Assembly: GCF_014654365.1 (NCBI RefSeq)
Contig: NZ_BNAY01000009.1
Coordinates: 62,001 to 126,000 of the forward strand
DNA: 64,000 nt
Direction: 5' to 3'
Source: Amycolatopsis oliviviridis
GTDB lineage: Bacteria > Actinomycetota > Actinomycetes > Mycobacteriales > Pseudonocardiaceae
Both the position numbers and the translations under genes were made by a program. Position 1 is the stretch's first letter. The number at the start of each line of letters is the position of its first letter. The notes beneath the pieces are model-generated. The model was not told the DNA's origin, searched no databases, and saw nothing but the letters and a program-made list of their open reading frames with translations. Below are positions 33,178 through 41,612 of the stretch, piece by piece.

Positions 33178-34358
33178 CCGAGACCATCGCGTACTTCTGT
33201 TGCGTGGTGGCGTTCGCGGGCTTCGGGTACAAGCTGATCCAAGCCCGCCACACCCAGCCGTCGCGGCGGATGTGGCTCCTCAGCGGCTTCGGGATGTGCA
33301 TCGCGGGCGGCATCATGCTGCTCACGCCTGCCGTGGAGAACGCCGTCGGCGTCGAAGAACCCGTGGGGAGTCTCCTGAACCTCGCCGCGGACGTGCTCAA
33401 GATCGGCGCGATGGCCTTCGCGGTCGCGTTCGCGCATTCGCTGAAACTGGGGGAGGGCAAACGGATCGGCTGGCACGCGACGCTGTCGTGGGTGGTCGTG
33501 GTCGCCGAGATCGCGCTCTTCTTCCTCTCGGACAGCTACCGCGTCGGCGAGCACACCGCCGCGGGACCGGGCAGGCTCGGCTGGTTCGTCGCGTACAACG
33601 TCCTCTTCCTCGCCTACGGCCTGATCAGCCTGCTGACCTTCTCGATCGTCTTCGCCCGCTTCGCGCGTCACGCCGATCCCGGACCGCTTCGCACCGGGCT
33701 GTGGCTGCTCGTCGGCGGCGGGGTTTCAGCGCTGGCCTGGACTTTCTGGGACGTCGACGACATCTACGTCCTTGCCACCACCGGCGCGGTCGACGCCGGT
33801 GAGGACACGCTCTCGGCGATCTTGGCGGCGCTGAGCGTCGGGCTCGCCGGGGCGGGCGCGACGCTCAGCGTGTGGGGGCCCGCGCTGGCCACCCCGTTCC
33901 GCCTGCTCGGCCTGTACCGGACGTACCGCCGGATCGAGCCGCTGTGGACCGCGCTGCGCGAAGCCGTCCCGGGAATCGCGCTGGACCCGGGTCCCGGTAT
34001 GCCGGGCGGCGTCGAATTCGCCTTGTACCGCAGGGTCATCGAGATCCGGGACGGCCATCTCGCGCTGCGCCCGTACTTCGATCCGGAGGTCCCGCCGGTC
34101 GCGGAAGCCGAGGCCCGCGAGGCGAAGGTCCCCGAAGCCCGCGTCCCCGCGACGATCGAGGCCGCCGCCCTGGCCGCCGCGATCGTCGCCTGCGGGGCGG
34201 GCCGCCGGTACGCCCCCGACGACGTACCGGCGACCTACCTCGACGAGCCGGACATCGCCACCGAAGCGGCGTGGCTGGTGGAGGTCACGCGCGCCTGGCG
34301 ACGGTCCACAGTGGTCGGTCGCATCCGGGACCGGGCCCGGGAAGCCGAACTCGCGTGA
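33174..34358 (+). CDS. 7-TM membrane protein of the MAB_1171c/DUF6545 type
   Basis: A 394-residue protein starting at GTG 33174 (GTGA overlap with the protease gene). Residues 1-240 contain seven hydrophobic helices, including MWLLSGFGMCIAGGIMLLTP, WFVAYNVLFLAYGLISLLTF and TLSAILAALSVGLAGAGATL. Residues ~245-394 are a cytoplasmic domain (RLLGLYRTYRRIEPLWTALR, LYRRVIEIRDGHLALRPYF) like that of the actinobacterial MAB_1171c family, for which transport has been suggested without proof. Its fixed place behind an XRE/ImmA pair makes a sensor role just as likely. The stop codon lies inside the first unit of repeat family E. Confidence 0.78.
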   Translation: MTETIAYFCCVVAFAGFGYKLIQARHTQPSRRMWLLSGFGMCIAGGIMLLTPAVENAVGVEEPVGSLLNLAADVLKIGAMAFAVAFAHSLKLGEGKRIGWHATLSWVVVVAEIALFFLSDSYRVGEHTAAGPGRLGWFVAYNVLFLAYGLISLLTFSIVFARFARHADPGPLRTGLWLLVGGGVSALAWTFWDVDDIYVLATTGAVDAGEDTLSAILAALSVGLAGAGATLSVWGPALATPFRLLGLYRTYRRIEPLWTALREAVPGIALDPGPGMPGGVEFALYRRVIEIRDGHLALRPYFDPEVPPVAEAEAREAKVPEARVPATIEAAALAAAIVACGAGRRYAPDDVPATYLDEPDIATEAAWLVEVTRAWRRSTVVGRIRDRAREAELA

Positions 34359-34450
34359 GTGAAGCCGGAACTCGCGTGATCAAAGGCGTGACACGCGAGT
34401 TCCGCCTCCAAGCACGCGAGTCCGGCGTTCAAGCGCGCGAGTTCCGCCGG
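34347..34450. repeat. Repeat family E (ACTCGCGTGA units), copy 1
   Basis: Five units related to GAACTCGCGTGA: direct at 34347-34358 and 34368-34380, inverted (CACGCGAGTTCCGCC or variants) near 34392, 34412 and 34434. The first unit encodes the last codons and stop of the upstream 7-TM gene. A second cluster is at 47153-47253. It occupies the gap between convergent genes. Confidence 0.65.
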
Positions 34451-34454
34451 ACGA

Positions 34455-34802
34455 CTAGACGATCCCGGTGACGGCGGCCGCCGCCGAGACCACCGCGAGC
34501 CAGACCGGCGGGGCGACGTCCTTGATCCCGTCGCCCGCCCGCAGGTGGGAGATCGCCGCCCCGATCAGCAACGCCATCAGGCCGATCGCCGCGGCGATTC
34601 CCAGCGGGAGCCAGAAGAAGCCGGCCACCAGGCCCGCCGCCCCGGCGATTTCGAGTGCGCCGATTCCCTGGATCGCCCGGACCGAGAAGCCGAGCCTCTC
34701 GGTCCGGGAGATCAACGACGGCTGACGCAGGACCTTCGCCACCCCCAGTACGGCGAAGATCGCGGCCAGCAGGACGGAAAGCACGACTGAGACCACGGCC
34801 AT
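34455..34802 (-). CDS. DoxX-family membrane protein
   Basis: A 115-residue protein with four predicted transmembrane helices: VVSVVLSVLLAAIFAVLGVA, IGALEIAGAAGLVAGFFWL, GIAAAIGLMALLIGAAISHL and PVWLAVVSAAAAVTGIV. Helix 1 followed by KVLRQ and the GALEIAGA segment are typical of DoxX-like proteins. ATG 34802 lies behind AGGGGG. Its physiological role is unknown; DoxX proteins are linked to redox or membrane stress. It is 27 bp from the ABC permease gene on the same strand and may be the last cistron of that operon. Confidence 0.8.
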   Translation of the reverse strand: MAVVSVVLSVLLAAIFAVLGVAKVLRQPSLISRTERLGFSVRAIQGIGALEIAGAAGLVAGFFWLPLGIAAAIGLMALLIGAAISHLRAGDGIKDVAPPVWLAVVSAAAAVTGIV

Positions 34803-34829
34803 CACAGAACCCCCTGGTGTGAAAGGACT

Positions 34830-35519
34830 TCAGACCCGGACGCGGCGCATCGTGGCGAACCCGCCGGCACCCGCGACGCAGACCAGCAGCGCGAGCACCC
34901 CGGTCAGGCCGCCGACGGTCAGCGTGCTGAAGAACGTGCCGAGCTTCGACCACGAATCGGTCCAGCTGAGCACCAGCACCACGCCCAGCAGCACTAGGAC
35001 CTGCGCGGCGCCGAACGCGACCACGCCCACCACCGAAGCGCGCCGGTAGATCAGGCCGTACCACATGCCGTAGAGGAACATCAGCACGAGGAACACGAAC
35101 GACGTGAGCAGGGTCAGGTACCACGGGCCGTCGAGCAGCCACGGAACCCGGAAGTAGTTGAGCCCGAGCCCCCAGCCGCCGGTCCCCTTCTCGATCGCCT
35201 GGAGCACGGTGATCCCCACCGCGTACAGCGCGGAGAGCCCGGTGACCAGCAGGACCGTGCCGAGGTAGTACGACCGCCTCGACACCCCGAGTGCCAGCCC
35301 GAACGGAAGCGACTTCGTCATGCTCAGGGCGCCGCAGACGAGCATGAACACGAACAGCGTGAACAGGCCGCCGGAGTAGTTCTGCTCGGGCGTCTCGGGG
35401 ATCACCGAGAAGATGACGACGTTGACCCCGAAGGCGAAGAGTGTGACGCCGACCGGGAGGACCAGGTACTGGAGCCGGTCCACCAGGTGATAGCGCGCGA
35501 TGTTGACCAGGGTGTTCAT
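34830..35519 (-). CDS. ABC transporter permease (YtrA-regulated operon)
   Basis: A 229-residue membrane protein with six hydrophobic segments (for example YLVLPVGVTLFAFGVNVVIF and FGAAQVLVLLGVVLVLSW). ATG 35519 overlaps the stop of the ATPase gene (ATGA). It has no solute-binding partner, so an exporter or a membrane-stress transporter is likely; homologous GntR-ABC operons (YtrA type) respond to cell-envelope antibiotics. The much longer open frame extending to 36110 is a shadow of the ATPase gene. Confidence 0.82.
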   Translation of the reverse strand: MNTLVNIARYHLVDRLQYLVLPVGVTLFAFGVNVVIFSVIPETPEQNYSGGLFTLFVFMLVCGALSMTKSLPFGLALGVSRRSYYLGTVLLVTGLSALYAVGITVLQAIEKGTGGWGLGLNYFRVPWLLDGPWYLTLLTSFVFLVLMFLYGMWYGLIYRRASVVGVVAFGAAQVLVLLGVVLVLSWTDSWSKLGTFFSTLTVGGLTGVLALLVCVAGAGGFATMRRVRV

Positions 35520-36409
35520 GCGGACGCCTCCTCTGTGGTCGTCGCCTGCCCGTTGGAGGTGTGCACCATCAATTGCTGCAGCGACAACGGTTCCAGCTTC
35601 AGGTGCAGGGCCTTCGCCCGTGCCTTCGCCGCCGCGTCGAGCGAGTCGGCGACGGTGACCGAAGCCCGTGAACCGATCTTGCGGCGGTGCAGCACCCGGC
35701 GGCCGGCGACGAAGTCGTCCACCGCGAGGGCGGGCCCGCTGACCGTGGCGGCCGAGCCGCGCAGGTCGTCGGCGGGCGCGTCGAGGACGACGCGGCCCTT
35801 GTCGATCATCACGACGTGCTCCAGCAGATCGGCCACCTCGTCGATCAGGTGTGTGGAGAGCAGGACCGTGCGCGGGTGGCTCGAATAGTCGTCGAGCAGC
35901 CGGTCGTAGAACAGCTGCCGCGCGACGGCGTCGAGACCCGCGTACGGCTCGTCGAGCAGCGTGAGTTCCGCGCGGGCCGCCAGCCCGATCGTGATCGACA
36001 GTGCCGAGCGCATCCCTCGCGAGAGCTTCTTGATCGGGCGCTTCAGCGGCAGATCGAAGTCGCGCAGCAGCGTGTCGGCGAGTTCGGCGTCCCAGTTCGG
36101 GTAGAACCACGACGCCGCCGCGAGGGCGTGCCGGACCTTGAAGTCCGGGAACTGCTGGTCCTCGCGGACGAGCACCATGCGCCGCAGCACCCGCTCGTTC
36201 TCCACCGGGTTCTCCCCGAACACGCGGACCGAGCCCGTGCTGGCGAACTCCTGGGCGGTGACGATGCGCAGGAAAGTGCTCTTGCCCGCGCCGTTGCGGC
36301 CCAGCAGGCCGGTGATCTTGCCTTCTTCGATGTCGACCGAGACTTCGCCGAGCGCGAGGTGGTCGCCGTAGCGCCGGGTCAGGCCGGTGGTCGAGATGGT
36401 CGGCGTCAT
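35516..36409 (-). CDS. ABC transporter ATP-binding protein
   Basis: A 297-residue ATPase. Walker A is GLLGRNGAGKST (~35-46), the signature is KKLSRGMRSALS, Walker B is LTLLDEPYAGLD, and LLSTHLIDEV holds the switch histidine. A C-terminal regulatory extension (~215-297) follows the core. It is translationally coupled at both ends (ATGA overlaps with the GntR gene upstream and the permease downstream). It energises the permease at 34830-35519. Confidence 0.92.
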   Translation of the reverse strand: MTPTISTTGLTRRYGDHLALGEVSVDIEEGKITGLLGRNGAGKSTFLRIVTAQEFASTGSVRVFGENPVENERVLRRMVLVREDQQFPDFKVRHALAAASWFYPNWDAELADTLLRDFDLPLKRPIKKLSRGMRSALSITIGLAARAELTLLDEPYAGLDAVARQLFYDRLLDDYSSHPRTVLLSTHLIDEVADLLEHVVMIDKGRVVLDAPADDLRGSAATVSGPALAVDDFVAGRRVLHRRKIGSRASVTVADSLDAAAKARAKALHLKLEPLSLQQLMVHTSNGQATTTEEASA

Positions 36410-36783
36410 GCGGCGGGTCCTCCGTTCCGGTGTCCGTTCCCGCGGATGAGCGAGATCAGGGTTTCGTCGTCGATGCCGAGGCGCCTCGCTTCGATGAGCA
36501 TCGGGTCCAGGTACTGCTCGGCGAACCGCTGCCGCCGGTCGGTGAGCAGCTTCTGCCGCGCGCCACCGGCGACGAACATGCCGATACCGCGCCGTTTTTC
36601 GAGCAGGCCGTCATCGGCGAGCACGTTGATCCCCTTGGCCGCCGTCGCCGGATTGATCCGGTAGAAGGCGGCGAGTTCGTTGGTTGACGGCACGCGTTCC
36701 CCCTCGGCCAGGCTTCCCTCGGCGATGTCGTCGGCGATCTGTTCGGCGATCTGCACGAACAGGGGCGTTCCTTCGTCGAGCAC
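36406..36783 (-). CDS. GntR-family regulator, YtrA subfamily
   Basis: A 125-residue regulator. GTG 36783 follows GGAGG at 4-5 bases and is chosen over the ATG 33 bases upstream. The winged helix is FVQIAEQIADDIAEGSLAEG and RVPSTNELAAFYRINPATAA followed by KGINVLADDGLLEKRRGIGM. The short helical tail (~40 residues after the wing, no effector domain) is the YtrA subfamily form. Such proteins repress their own operon, which here comprises ABC ATPase and permease. A candidate operator is at 36827-36856. Confidence 0.88.
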   Translation of the reverse strand: MLDEGTPLFVQIAEQIADDIAEGSLAEGERVPSTNELAAFYRINPATAAKGINVLADDGLLEKRRGIGMFVAGGARQKLLTDRRQRFAEQYLDPMLIEARRLGIDDETLISLIRGNGHRNGGPAA

Positions 36784-36826
36784 GACACCTCCGTCCCCAG
36801 TCTTCGAGCACTTCATTGGTGCTGTG

Positions 36827-36856
36827 GTTCATTACTGGACTAAGTAACCCATGAAC
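36827..36856. promoter_or_regulatory. Nested dyad between GntR operon and PadR gene
   Basis: GTTCAT (36827-36832) and ATGAAC (36851-36856) enclose TTACT and AGTAA (36832-36836, 36843-36847). YtrA-type regulators bind such AT-rich dyads. It lies 44 bp upstream of the GntR start, in the divergent promoter region shared with padR, so it may affect both directions. Confidence 0.5.
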
Positions 36857-36945
36857 TACCCGGTCGGCGCAAGTGGCTTCCGCCTTGCGCACTACTGTGC
36901 AATGCGTGGTACCTTCTGTTGCGTAAGACTGGGAGGGACGCGACT

Positions 36946-37269
36946 GTGGAGATCAGTCAGCTACTTAAAGGCGTGCTGGACCTCGCCGTTCTCGCGGTGC
37001 TTCGCGGAGAGGACGGCTACGGCTACGACGTGCTCCGAAGACTCCGGGTCGCGGGGTTGCAGGAAGTGGGCGACGCTTCGGTGTACGGGACGCTCCGGCG
37101 GCTGTACAAGGCAGGCCTGCTGACGTCCTACGTGGTGCCGAGTGAAGAGGGCCCGCACCGCAAGTACTACAGCCTCAACGAGCCGGGTCGTCAGCGCCTC
37201 GAAGAGTCGGGGCAGACCTGGCGGACTTTCGCCACCACAATGAACAGCCTGTTGGGAGAGGCAGCATGA
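36946..37269 (+). CDS. PadR-family transcriptional regulator
   Basis: A 107-residue regulator. GTG 36946 has GGGAGG 9 bases upstream; the open frame starts earlier but without support. The winged helix reads LLKGVLDLAVLAVLRGEDGY, GYDVLRRLRVAG, SVYGTLRRLYKAGLLTSYVV and RKYYSLNEPGRQRL, which are standard PadR features. The short C-terminal helix is that of the PadR-s2 group. The ATG of the HAAS-domain gene overlaps its stop (ATGA); PadR plus HAAS-type membrane protein is a frequent regulatory pair in which the PadR protein represses the operon. Confidence 0.9.
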   Translation: MEISQLLKGVLDLAVLAVLRGEDGYGYDVLRRLRVAGLQEVGDASVYGTLRRLYKAGLLTSYVVPSEEGPHRKYYSLNEPGRQRLEESGQTWRTFATTMNSLLGEAA

Positions 37270-38516
37270 GCACGCAGAATCCGACCGCCGTGCGGGTGTA
37301 TCTGGCGAGGGTCAGGAGCGCGCTCGCCGACCTGCCCGAGAGCGAAGTCGAGGAGATCCTCGAAGACGTCCGGCCCCATCTCGCCGAGATGGAGGCGGAA
37401 CTGGGGGACAACCCCAAGGTCGACGCCCTGATCGAGCGGCTGGGCAGTCCAGAGGGCTACGCCGCCGAACTGCGCGCGTCCGGTGGTTATCCGCCGCGTC
37501 CGGCCGAGGCGGGCGACAAGACCGGCATCCTGAAGGTGAAGACCGGGATCGGCGGAGCACGGTTCGCGTTCTGGGGCCTGGTGTTCTCCATGGGCGGCTT
37601 CGCGTTGTTCGGCTTCGCGGCCGCGGTGTGGGTCCGGGTGGAACCGTTGCTGGGCCTGCTTTTCATCGCCCCGGTGCTCGCGATCAGCGTCGCCTACGTG
37701 GTCCGCCGGGGTGTCGCCCCGATCGCGGAACTGCCCGAGGTGATCAAGCTCCGTGAGATCGTGACGTCGTTCCAGAGCAACCGGAACGGCAAGGGACTGA
37801 CCTACTTCCGCACGCTCAAGCCGGCGTGGTGGGTGCTGTGCGCGGCGGTGCTGGTCATCTTCGGCTTGCTGCTCGTGCTTCGCGACACCGAGGCGGTTCT
37901 GTTGCTGCCGTTGATGTTGCTGGCGGCGGTCGCGGTGGTCTGGGCGGGGCCGAAGCTGAAGACCGACCGGCGGCTGCTGTGGCTGGCCGTGCCGATCTCG
38001 GCCTTCGTCATCGGCAGCATGCTCGGCGGGGCGGGCGCGGCCGTCGATCTGATCGCGAAGCGGTCCTACGGCGGTAGTTCCTACAACAGCGGCTACACGC
38101 CGAGTTACAGCGACAGCTACGGCAACCCGCAGCTGATGTACGGCAACCAGGACGTGGAGAACGTCTACGCGTTCGACGCCGAGGGCAAGCCGCTGACGGA
38201 GATCTATCTCTACGACGAGAACGGCCGTCCGCTCAGCACGACCCGCTACGCCTGCGAGAAGAGCACGGGTGAGAAGCGGAAGGTCGGCGACGACAACCGC
38301 TACCCGCGCCCGCGTCTCGATCGGGGCGTGGAGGACGGCCAGGGGAGCCGCAACGGCTACAACGGTTCTCGCGGTTACTGCGAGGAAAAGGCCGAGGTCC
38401 CGTTCAGCGCGGCGATCCCGAAGGGCGCCCCGGTGCCGCCTTCCTCGTCCGCCCCGGTGCCGCCCTCCGCGACGCCCCAGGCGCCGCCGTCGAACTCCAC
38501 CCAGCCGACGCGCTAG
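37266..38516 (+). CDS. HAAS-domain membrane protein
   Basis: A 416-residue protein. Residues 1-70 form the HAAS/DUF1700-like helical domain (YLARVRSALADLPESEVEEI and LEDVRPHLAEMEAELG, LIERLGSPEGYAAELRA). Four to six transmembrane helices follow (~95-265: FAFWGLVFSMGGFALFGFAA, WWVLCAAVLVIFGLLLVL and others). The C-terminal ~150 residues are extracytoplasmic, rich in Ser/Tyr/Gly then Pro, with two cysteines. Function is unknown; its coupling to PadR suggests the HAAS domain relays an envelope signal or simply that the pair is co-regulated. Confidence 0.8.
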   Translation: MSTQNPTAVRVYLARVRSALADLPESEVEEILEDVRPHLAEMEAELGDNPKVDALIERLGSPEGYAAELRASGGYPPRPAEAGDKTGILKVKTGIGGARFAFWGLVFSMGGFALFGFAAAVWVRVEPLLGLLFIAPVLAISVAYVVRRGVAPIAELPEVIKLREIVTSFQSNRNGKGLTYFRTLKPAWWVLCAAVLVIFGLLLVLRDTEAVLLLPLMLLAAVAVVWAGPKLKTDRRLLWLAVPISAFVIGSMLGGAGAAVDLIAKRSYGGSSYNSGYTPSYSDSYGNPQLMYGNQDVENVYAFDAEGKPLTEIYLYDENGRPLSTTRYACEKSTGEKRKVGDDNRYPRPRLDRGVEDGQGSRNGYNGSRGYCEEKAEVPFSAAIPKGAPVPPSSSAPVPPSATPQAPPSNSTQPTR

Positions 38517-38565
38517 GTGGCCCGGGTGGGGCGGACGTCGGGGGCCGCCTCACCCGATTCGGGGA

Positions 38566-38619
38566 GCCGCGAAAGTCACTTTCGAAGACATCGGGGATCG
38601 AGAGAGTGGCTTTCGCGGC
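38566..38619. repeat. Inverted repeat GCCGCGAAAG...CTTTCGCGGC
   Basis: 15-base arms with one mismatch (GCCGCGAAAGTCACT against AGTGGCTTTCGCGGC) around a 24-base interior containing a further ACTTTCGAAG. It lies in the 177-bp gap between the HAAS gene and the LuxR gene and may terminate the PadR operon. Confidence 0.55.
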
Positions 38620-38693
38620 ATTTCCCCTTGTCACACCGGAATGTGACCTGGTGGAGCACGTTCGGGTCGCGTCGCGGCCGCTATCCTTTCCGG

Positions 38694-41531
38694 ATGCGTC
38701 ACCGCGACGAGCCGACTCTCGAGCGCGAGCGCGAACTCGGGAGAATCGAAGCGGCACTCGACTCCGCCACGGCGGGCGAGGGCCGGGTGGTGGTCATCGA
38801 AGGCCGGGCGGGGATCGGCAAGACCCGGCTGCTCCAGGAAACCCACGCGCTGGCGAAAGGCCGTGGTTTCGACAGGTTGCGGGCGTGCGGCGACACGCTC
38901 GAAGGGGCGATGGCCTGGGGTGTGGTCCGCCAGCTTGTCGAGCATTCGATTTCCCGCCACAGCGGGGAAAACCGCGGGAAGATCCTCGCGGGACCGTCCG
39001 GCGCCGCGCTCCGGGCGCTCGACGCCGCGGCCGCCGATCCGAGCGAAGCCGAACTGGCGAGGACGCTGCACGCGTTGTGGTGGGTCGCGGTCGATCTCTC
39101 GTCGGTCCGGCCGTTGCTGATCGCGGTCGACGACGCGCACTGGGCGGACCCGTCGTCGCTGCGGTTCCTCGTCTATCTCTCGCGCCGGATCGCCGATCTG
39201 CCGATCGCGCTCGTCGTGGCGACCCGGCCGCCCGCGGAGAACGCCGGACCGCTGGTCCTTTCGAGCTTCTCCCGGCAGGTGGAACGCGTGCTGCCCAAGG
39301 CTCTCTCGCCCGAAGCGCTCGCCGAACTCGTGGCCGCCCGCGGGGTGGTCCCGGACTGGGCGGTGGTCACCTCGCTGCACGCGGCCAGCGGCGGAAATCC
39401 TTTTCTGGTCAGGGTTCTCGTCGACGAACTCGACGCGCTCGGGCTTCCTCTCGGCGCCGTCGCGACCGCGGGCGAGGTCGGGAAACTGGGCCCCAGCACC
39501 GTTTTCCGGACGATGCTGGGCAGACTGCCCGACGATGCCGTCGCGCTCGCCGGCGCGGTCGCGATCCTCGGCCCCGGCGGTGATCCGTGGCAGGCAGGCG
39601 CGCTGGCGAAGCTGGACGCCGCCGGGCTTTCGGCCGCTGTCGAGGCACTGATCTCGGCGACTGTGTTCACCGCCGGCGGCGACCATCTCGTCTTCGTCCA
39701 TCCCGTCGTCCGGGAAGCGGTCCTCGCCGAGCTGGGCCCGATCGCCCGTGCGGCACTCCACGCCGACGCCGCGAAAGCGTTGTGCGCGGCGAGGGCCCCG
39801 GCCGACCGGGTCGCCGTCCACCTCGTGCGGGCACCGCGAGGCACGCTGCCGGATTCGGCCGGGATCCTGCGCGAGGCCGCGGCGACGCTGCTTTCGGCGG
39901 GTGACGCGGGGACGGCCGCCGCGCATCTGCGCCGGGCCGTCGACGAGAGCCCGGACGACGCCGCGCTGCGAGCCGAGCTCGGCAACGCGCTGCTCCGCAC
40001 GGGCGAGGCCGCGGAAGCGCGGCGGCATCTCCTGGTGGCGGCGGACGGTGTTCCCGACGCCGAACTCGTCGCGGCCGCCGCGTCGGCCACGACCGTCGTC
40101 GACGGACCCGAAGCCGCCGTCGCCGAACTCCGCGAGGCGATCGCCGCCCGGCCCGGCGGCCCGCGCGATCCCGGCCGGATGCATCTGGAAGCACGGCTCG
40201 CGGTGATCCGCTCGTTCCTGCCGCACCATCGGCGGACGGCGTCGGATCACCTGAGCGCGTACGCGAGCTTGAGCGGCGGCACCCCCGACGAGCGGACCCT
40301 GCTGGGCCTGCTCGCGCAGATGGGGCGTTACGAGGTCCGGCCCGCGGACGAGGTCGCCGAGACCGCCTGCCGCGCGCTGGCCAACGGCGCCTACTTCGAG
40401 GACGCCACCGGGAGCATCGACACCATGGTCGGCTGGGTGGTCGCGATGCTCGCGCTGATCTCCGCCGACGGGATCGACGAGGCAGGATGGGAGATCGAAC
40501 GCGCGCGGCAGCGGGTGCGGGAGCACGGTTCGCCGGTCGAGTTCGCGATGGTCGCCAACGCGGCGCTGTTCCTCGACTGGCGGCTCGGCAACCTGACCCT
40601 CATGGAGGCCGAAGCCGAGGGCGCGCTCGCCGCCATCGGCGCCGAGGAGCCGTCGCCTCAGGTGATCGCGCTGCGGGCGACGGCGACGCATTTCCTCGCC
40701 TACGCCGCGATGGAACGGGGCGACCTCGAAGCCGCCGCCGAGGTGCTGGCGCGGTTCGACGGCGACCACGCCGACGGGCCGCGGATGATGCCGACGATGT
40801 GGCTGCACGAACCCCGCGCGCTGATCGCGCTCGCCGTCGGGAATCCCGTGCTCGCCAGGACGCAGGCGTTCCTGCAGCGCGACGAGATGCGCGCGGTGGG
40901 CGTCGACCCGCCGACGATCCCATGGCGGGTGCCTGCCGTGCGCGCCGCGCTGCTGCTCGGCGAGTCCGACCACGCCCTGGAACTGGCCGAGGAGCAGGTG
41001 ATCATCGCGCGGAAATGGGGGACCACGACGGAGATCGGCGCCGCGCTGCGGCTGCTCGCGCACGCCGACGGCGACCGGCGGCTGAATCTGCTGGCCGAGT
41101 CGGTCGGGATACTGGAACGCTCCCCGGCCCGGCTGCATCTCGCCCGTTCGCTGATCGACCTCGGCGAGGCGCTGCGGGCGGCCCGGCGGGGCACCGACGC
41201 GCGGGCCCTGCTCAACCGCGGGATCGAACTGGCCGCCGAATGCGGCTCGGCCGTGCTGCGCACCCGCGCGGTCAAAGCACTCGAAGCCTTGGGGGACCGG
41301 CCGCGGCGCACGGTCCTCGCCGATCCGTCCTCGCTGACCGCGAGCGAACGGCGGGTCGCGGACCTGGCGGCGTCCGGCCGCGCGAACCGCGAGATCGCCC
41401 GGGAACTGTTCGTCACCCCGAAGGCGGTCGAGAACCACCTGCGGCGGATCTACACGAAACTCGGCATCGCGGGACGGCGCGGGCTGGCGCGGGCCGAATT
41501 CCGGATGCGGGAACGGCGGCGGAGGACGTAG
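38694..41531 (+). CDS. Large ATP-binding LuxR-family (LAL) transcriptional regulator
   Basis: A 945-residue LAL regulator. The N-terminal AAA-type ATPase has Walker A EGRAGIGKTRLL (~39-50) and Walker B PLLIAVDDAHWAD (~140-152). A long tetratricopeptide-like helical region (~370-860) follows, and the C-terminal LuxR HTH is LTASERRVADLAASGRANRE, IARELFVTPKAVENHL and RRIYTKLGIAGRRGLA. LAL proteins often govern secondary metabolism or sugar use; no target operon is adjacent on the same strand, so the regulon is unknown. ATG 38694 has no clear ribosome site and may be leaderless. Confidence 0.92.
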   Translation: MRHRDEPTLERERELGRIEAALDSATAGEGRVVVIEGRAGIGKTRLLQETHALAKGRGFDRLRACGDTLEGAMAWGVVRQLVEHSISRHSGENRGKILAGPSGAALRALDAAAADPSEAELARTLHALWWVAVDLSSVRPLLIAVDDAHWADPSSLRFLVYLSRRIADLPIALVVATRPPAENAGPLVLSSFSRQVERVLPKALSPEALAELVAARGVVPDWAVVTSLHAASGGNPFLVRVLVDELDALGLPLGAVATAGEVGKLGPSTVFRTMLGRLPDDAVALAGAVAILGPGGDPWQAGALAKLDAAGLSAAVEALISATVFTAGGDHLVFVHPVVREAVLAELGPIARAALHADAAKALCAARAPADRVAVHLVRAPRGTLPDSAGILREAAATLLSAGDAGTAAAHLRRAVDESPDDAALRAELGNALLRTGEAAEARRHLLVAADGVPDAELVAAAASATTVVDGPEAAVAELREAIAARPGGPRDPGRMHLEARLAVIRSFLPHHRRTASDHLSAYASLSGGTPDERTLLGLLAQMGRYEVRPADEVAETACRALANGAYFEDATGSIDTMVGWVVAMLALISADGIDEAGWEIERARQRVREHGSPVEFAMVANAALFLDWRLGNLTLMEAEAEGALAAIGAEEPSPQVIALRATATHFLAYAAMERGDLEAAAEVLARFDGDHADGPRMMPTMWLHEPRALIALAVGNPVLARTQAFLQRDEMRAVGVDPPTIPWRVPAVRAALLLGESDHALELAEEQVIIARKWGTTTEIGAALRLLAHADGDRRLNLLAESVGILERSPARLHLARSLIDLGEALRAARRGTDARALLNRGIELAAECGSAVLRTRAVKALEALGDRPRRTVLADPSSLTASERRVADLAASGRANREIARELFVTPKAVENHLRRIYTKLGIAGRRGLARAEFRMRERRRRT

Positions 41532-41535
41532 CGGA

Positions 41536-41590
41536 TGTCATGAAAGGGGCGTTCAGGACGGAAAACGTCCTGAACGCCCCTTTCATGACA
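41536..41590. terminator. 25-bp perfect hairpin, repeat family A (copy 3)
   Basis: Same 25-5-25 design as 2143-2197 and 16022-16076, beginning TGTCATGAAAGGGGCG with loop GAAAA; the variable pair is G/C here. It is located between the convergent LuxR and stress-protein genes, 4 bp after the LuxR stop codon. Confidence 0.8.
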
Positions 41591-41612
41591 CATCGGTCTC
41601 AGCGGGACCGCG

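Noticed and set aside
38631..41438. A 935-codon open frame antisense to the LuxR-family gene, and similar long antisense frames under gcvP, glyA and the PBP gene
   Set aside because: Same GC-frame artefact: Arg-, Gly- and Asp-rich translation, no motifs, full overlap with a recognised gene.
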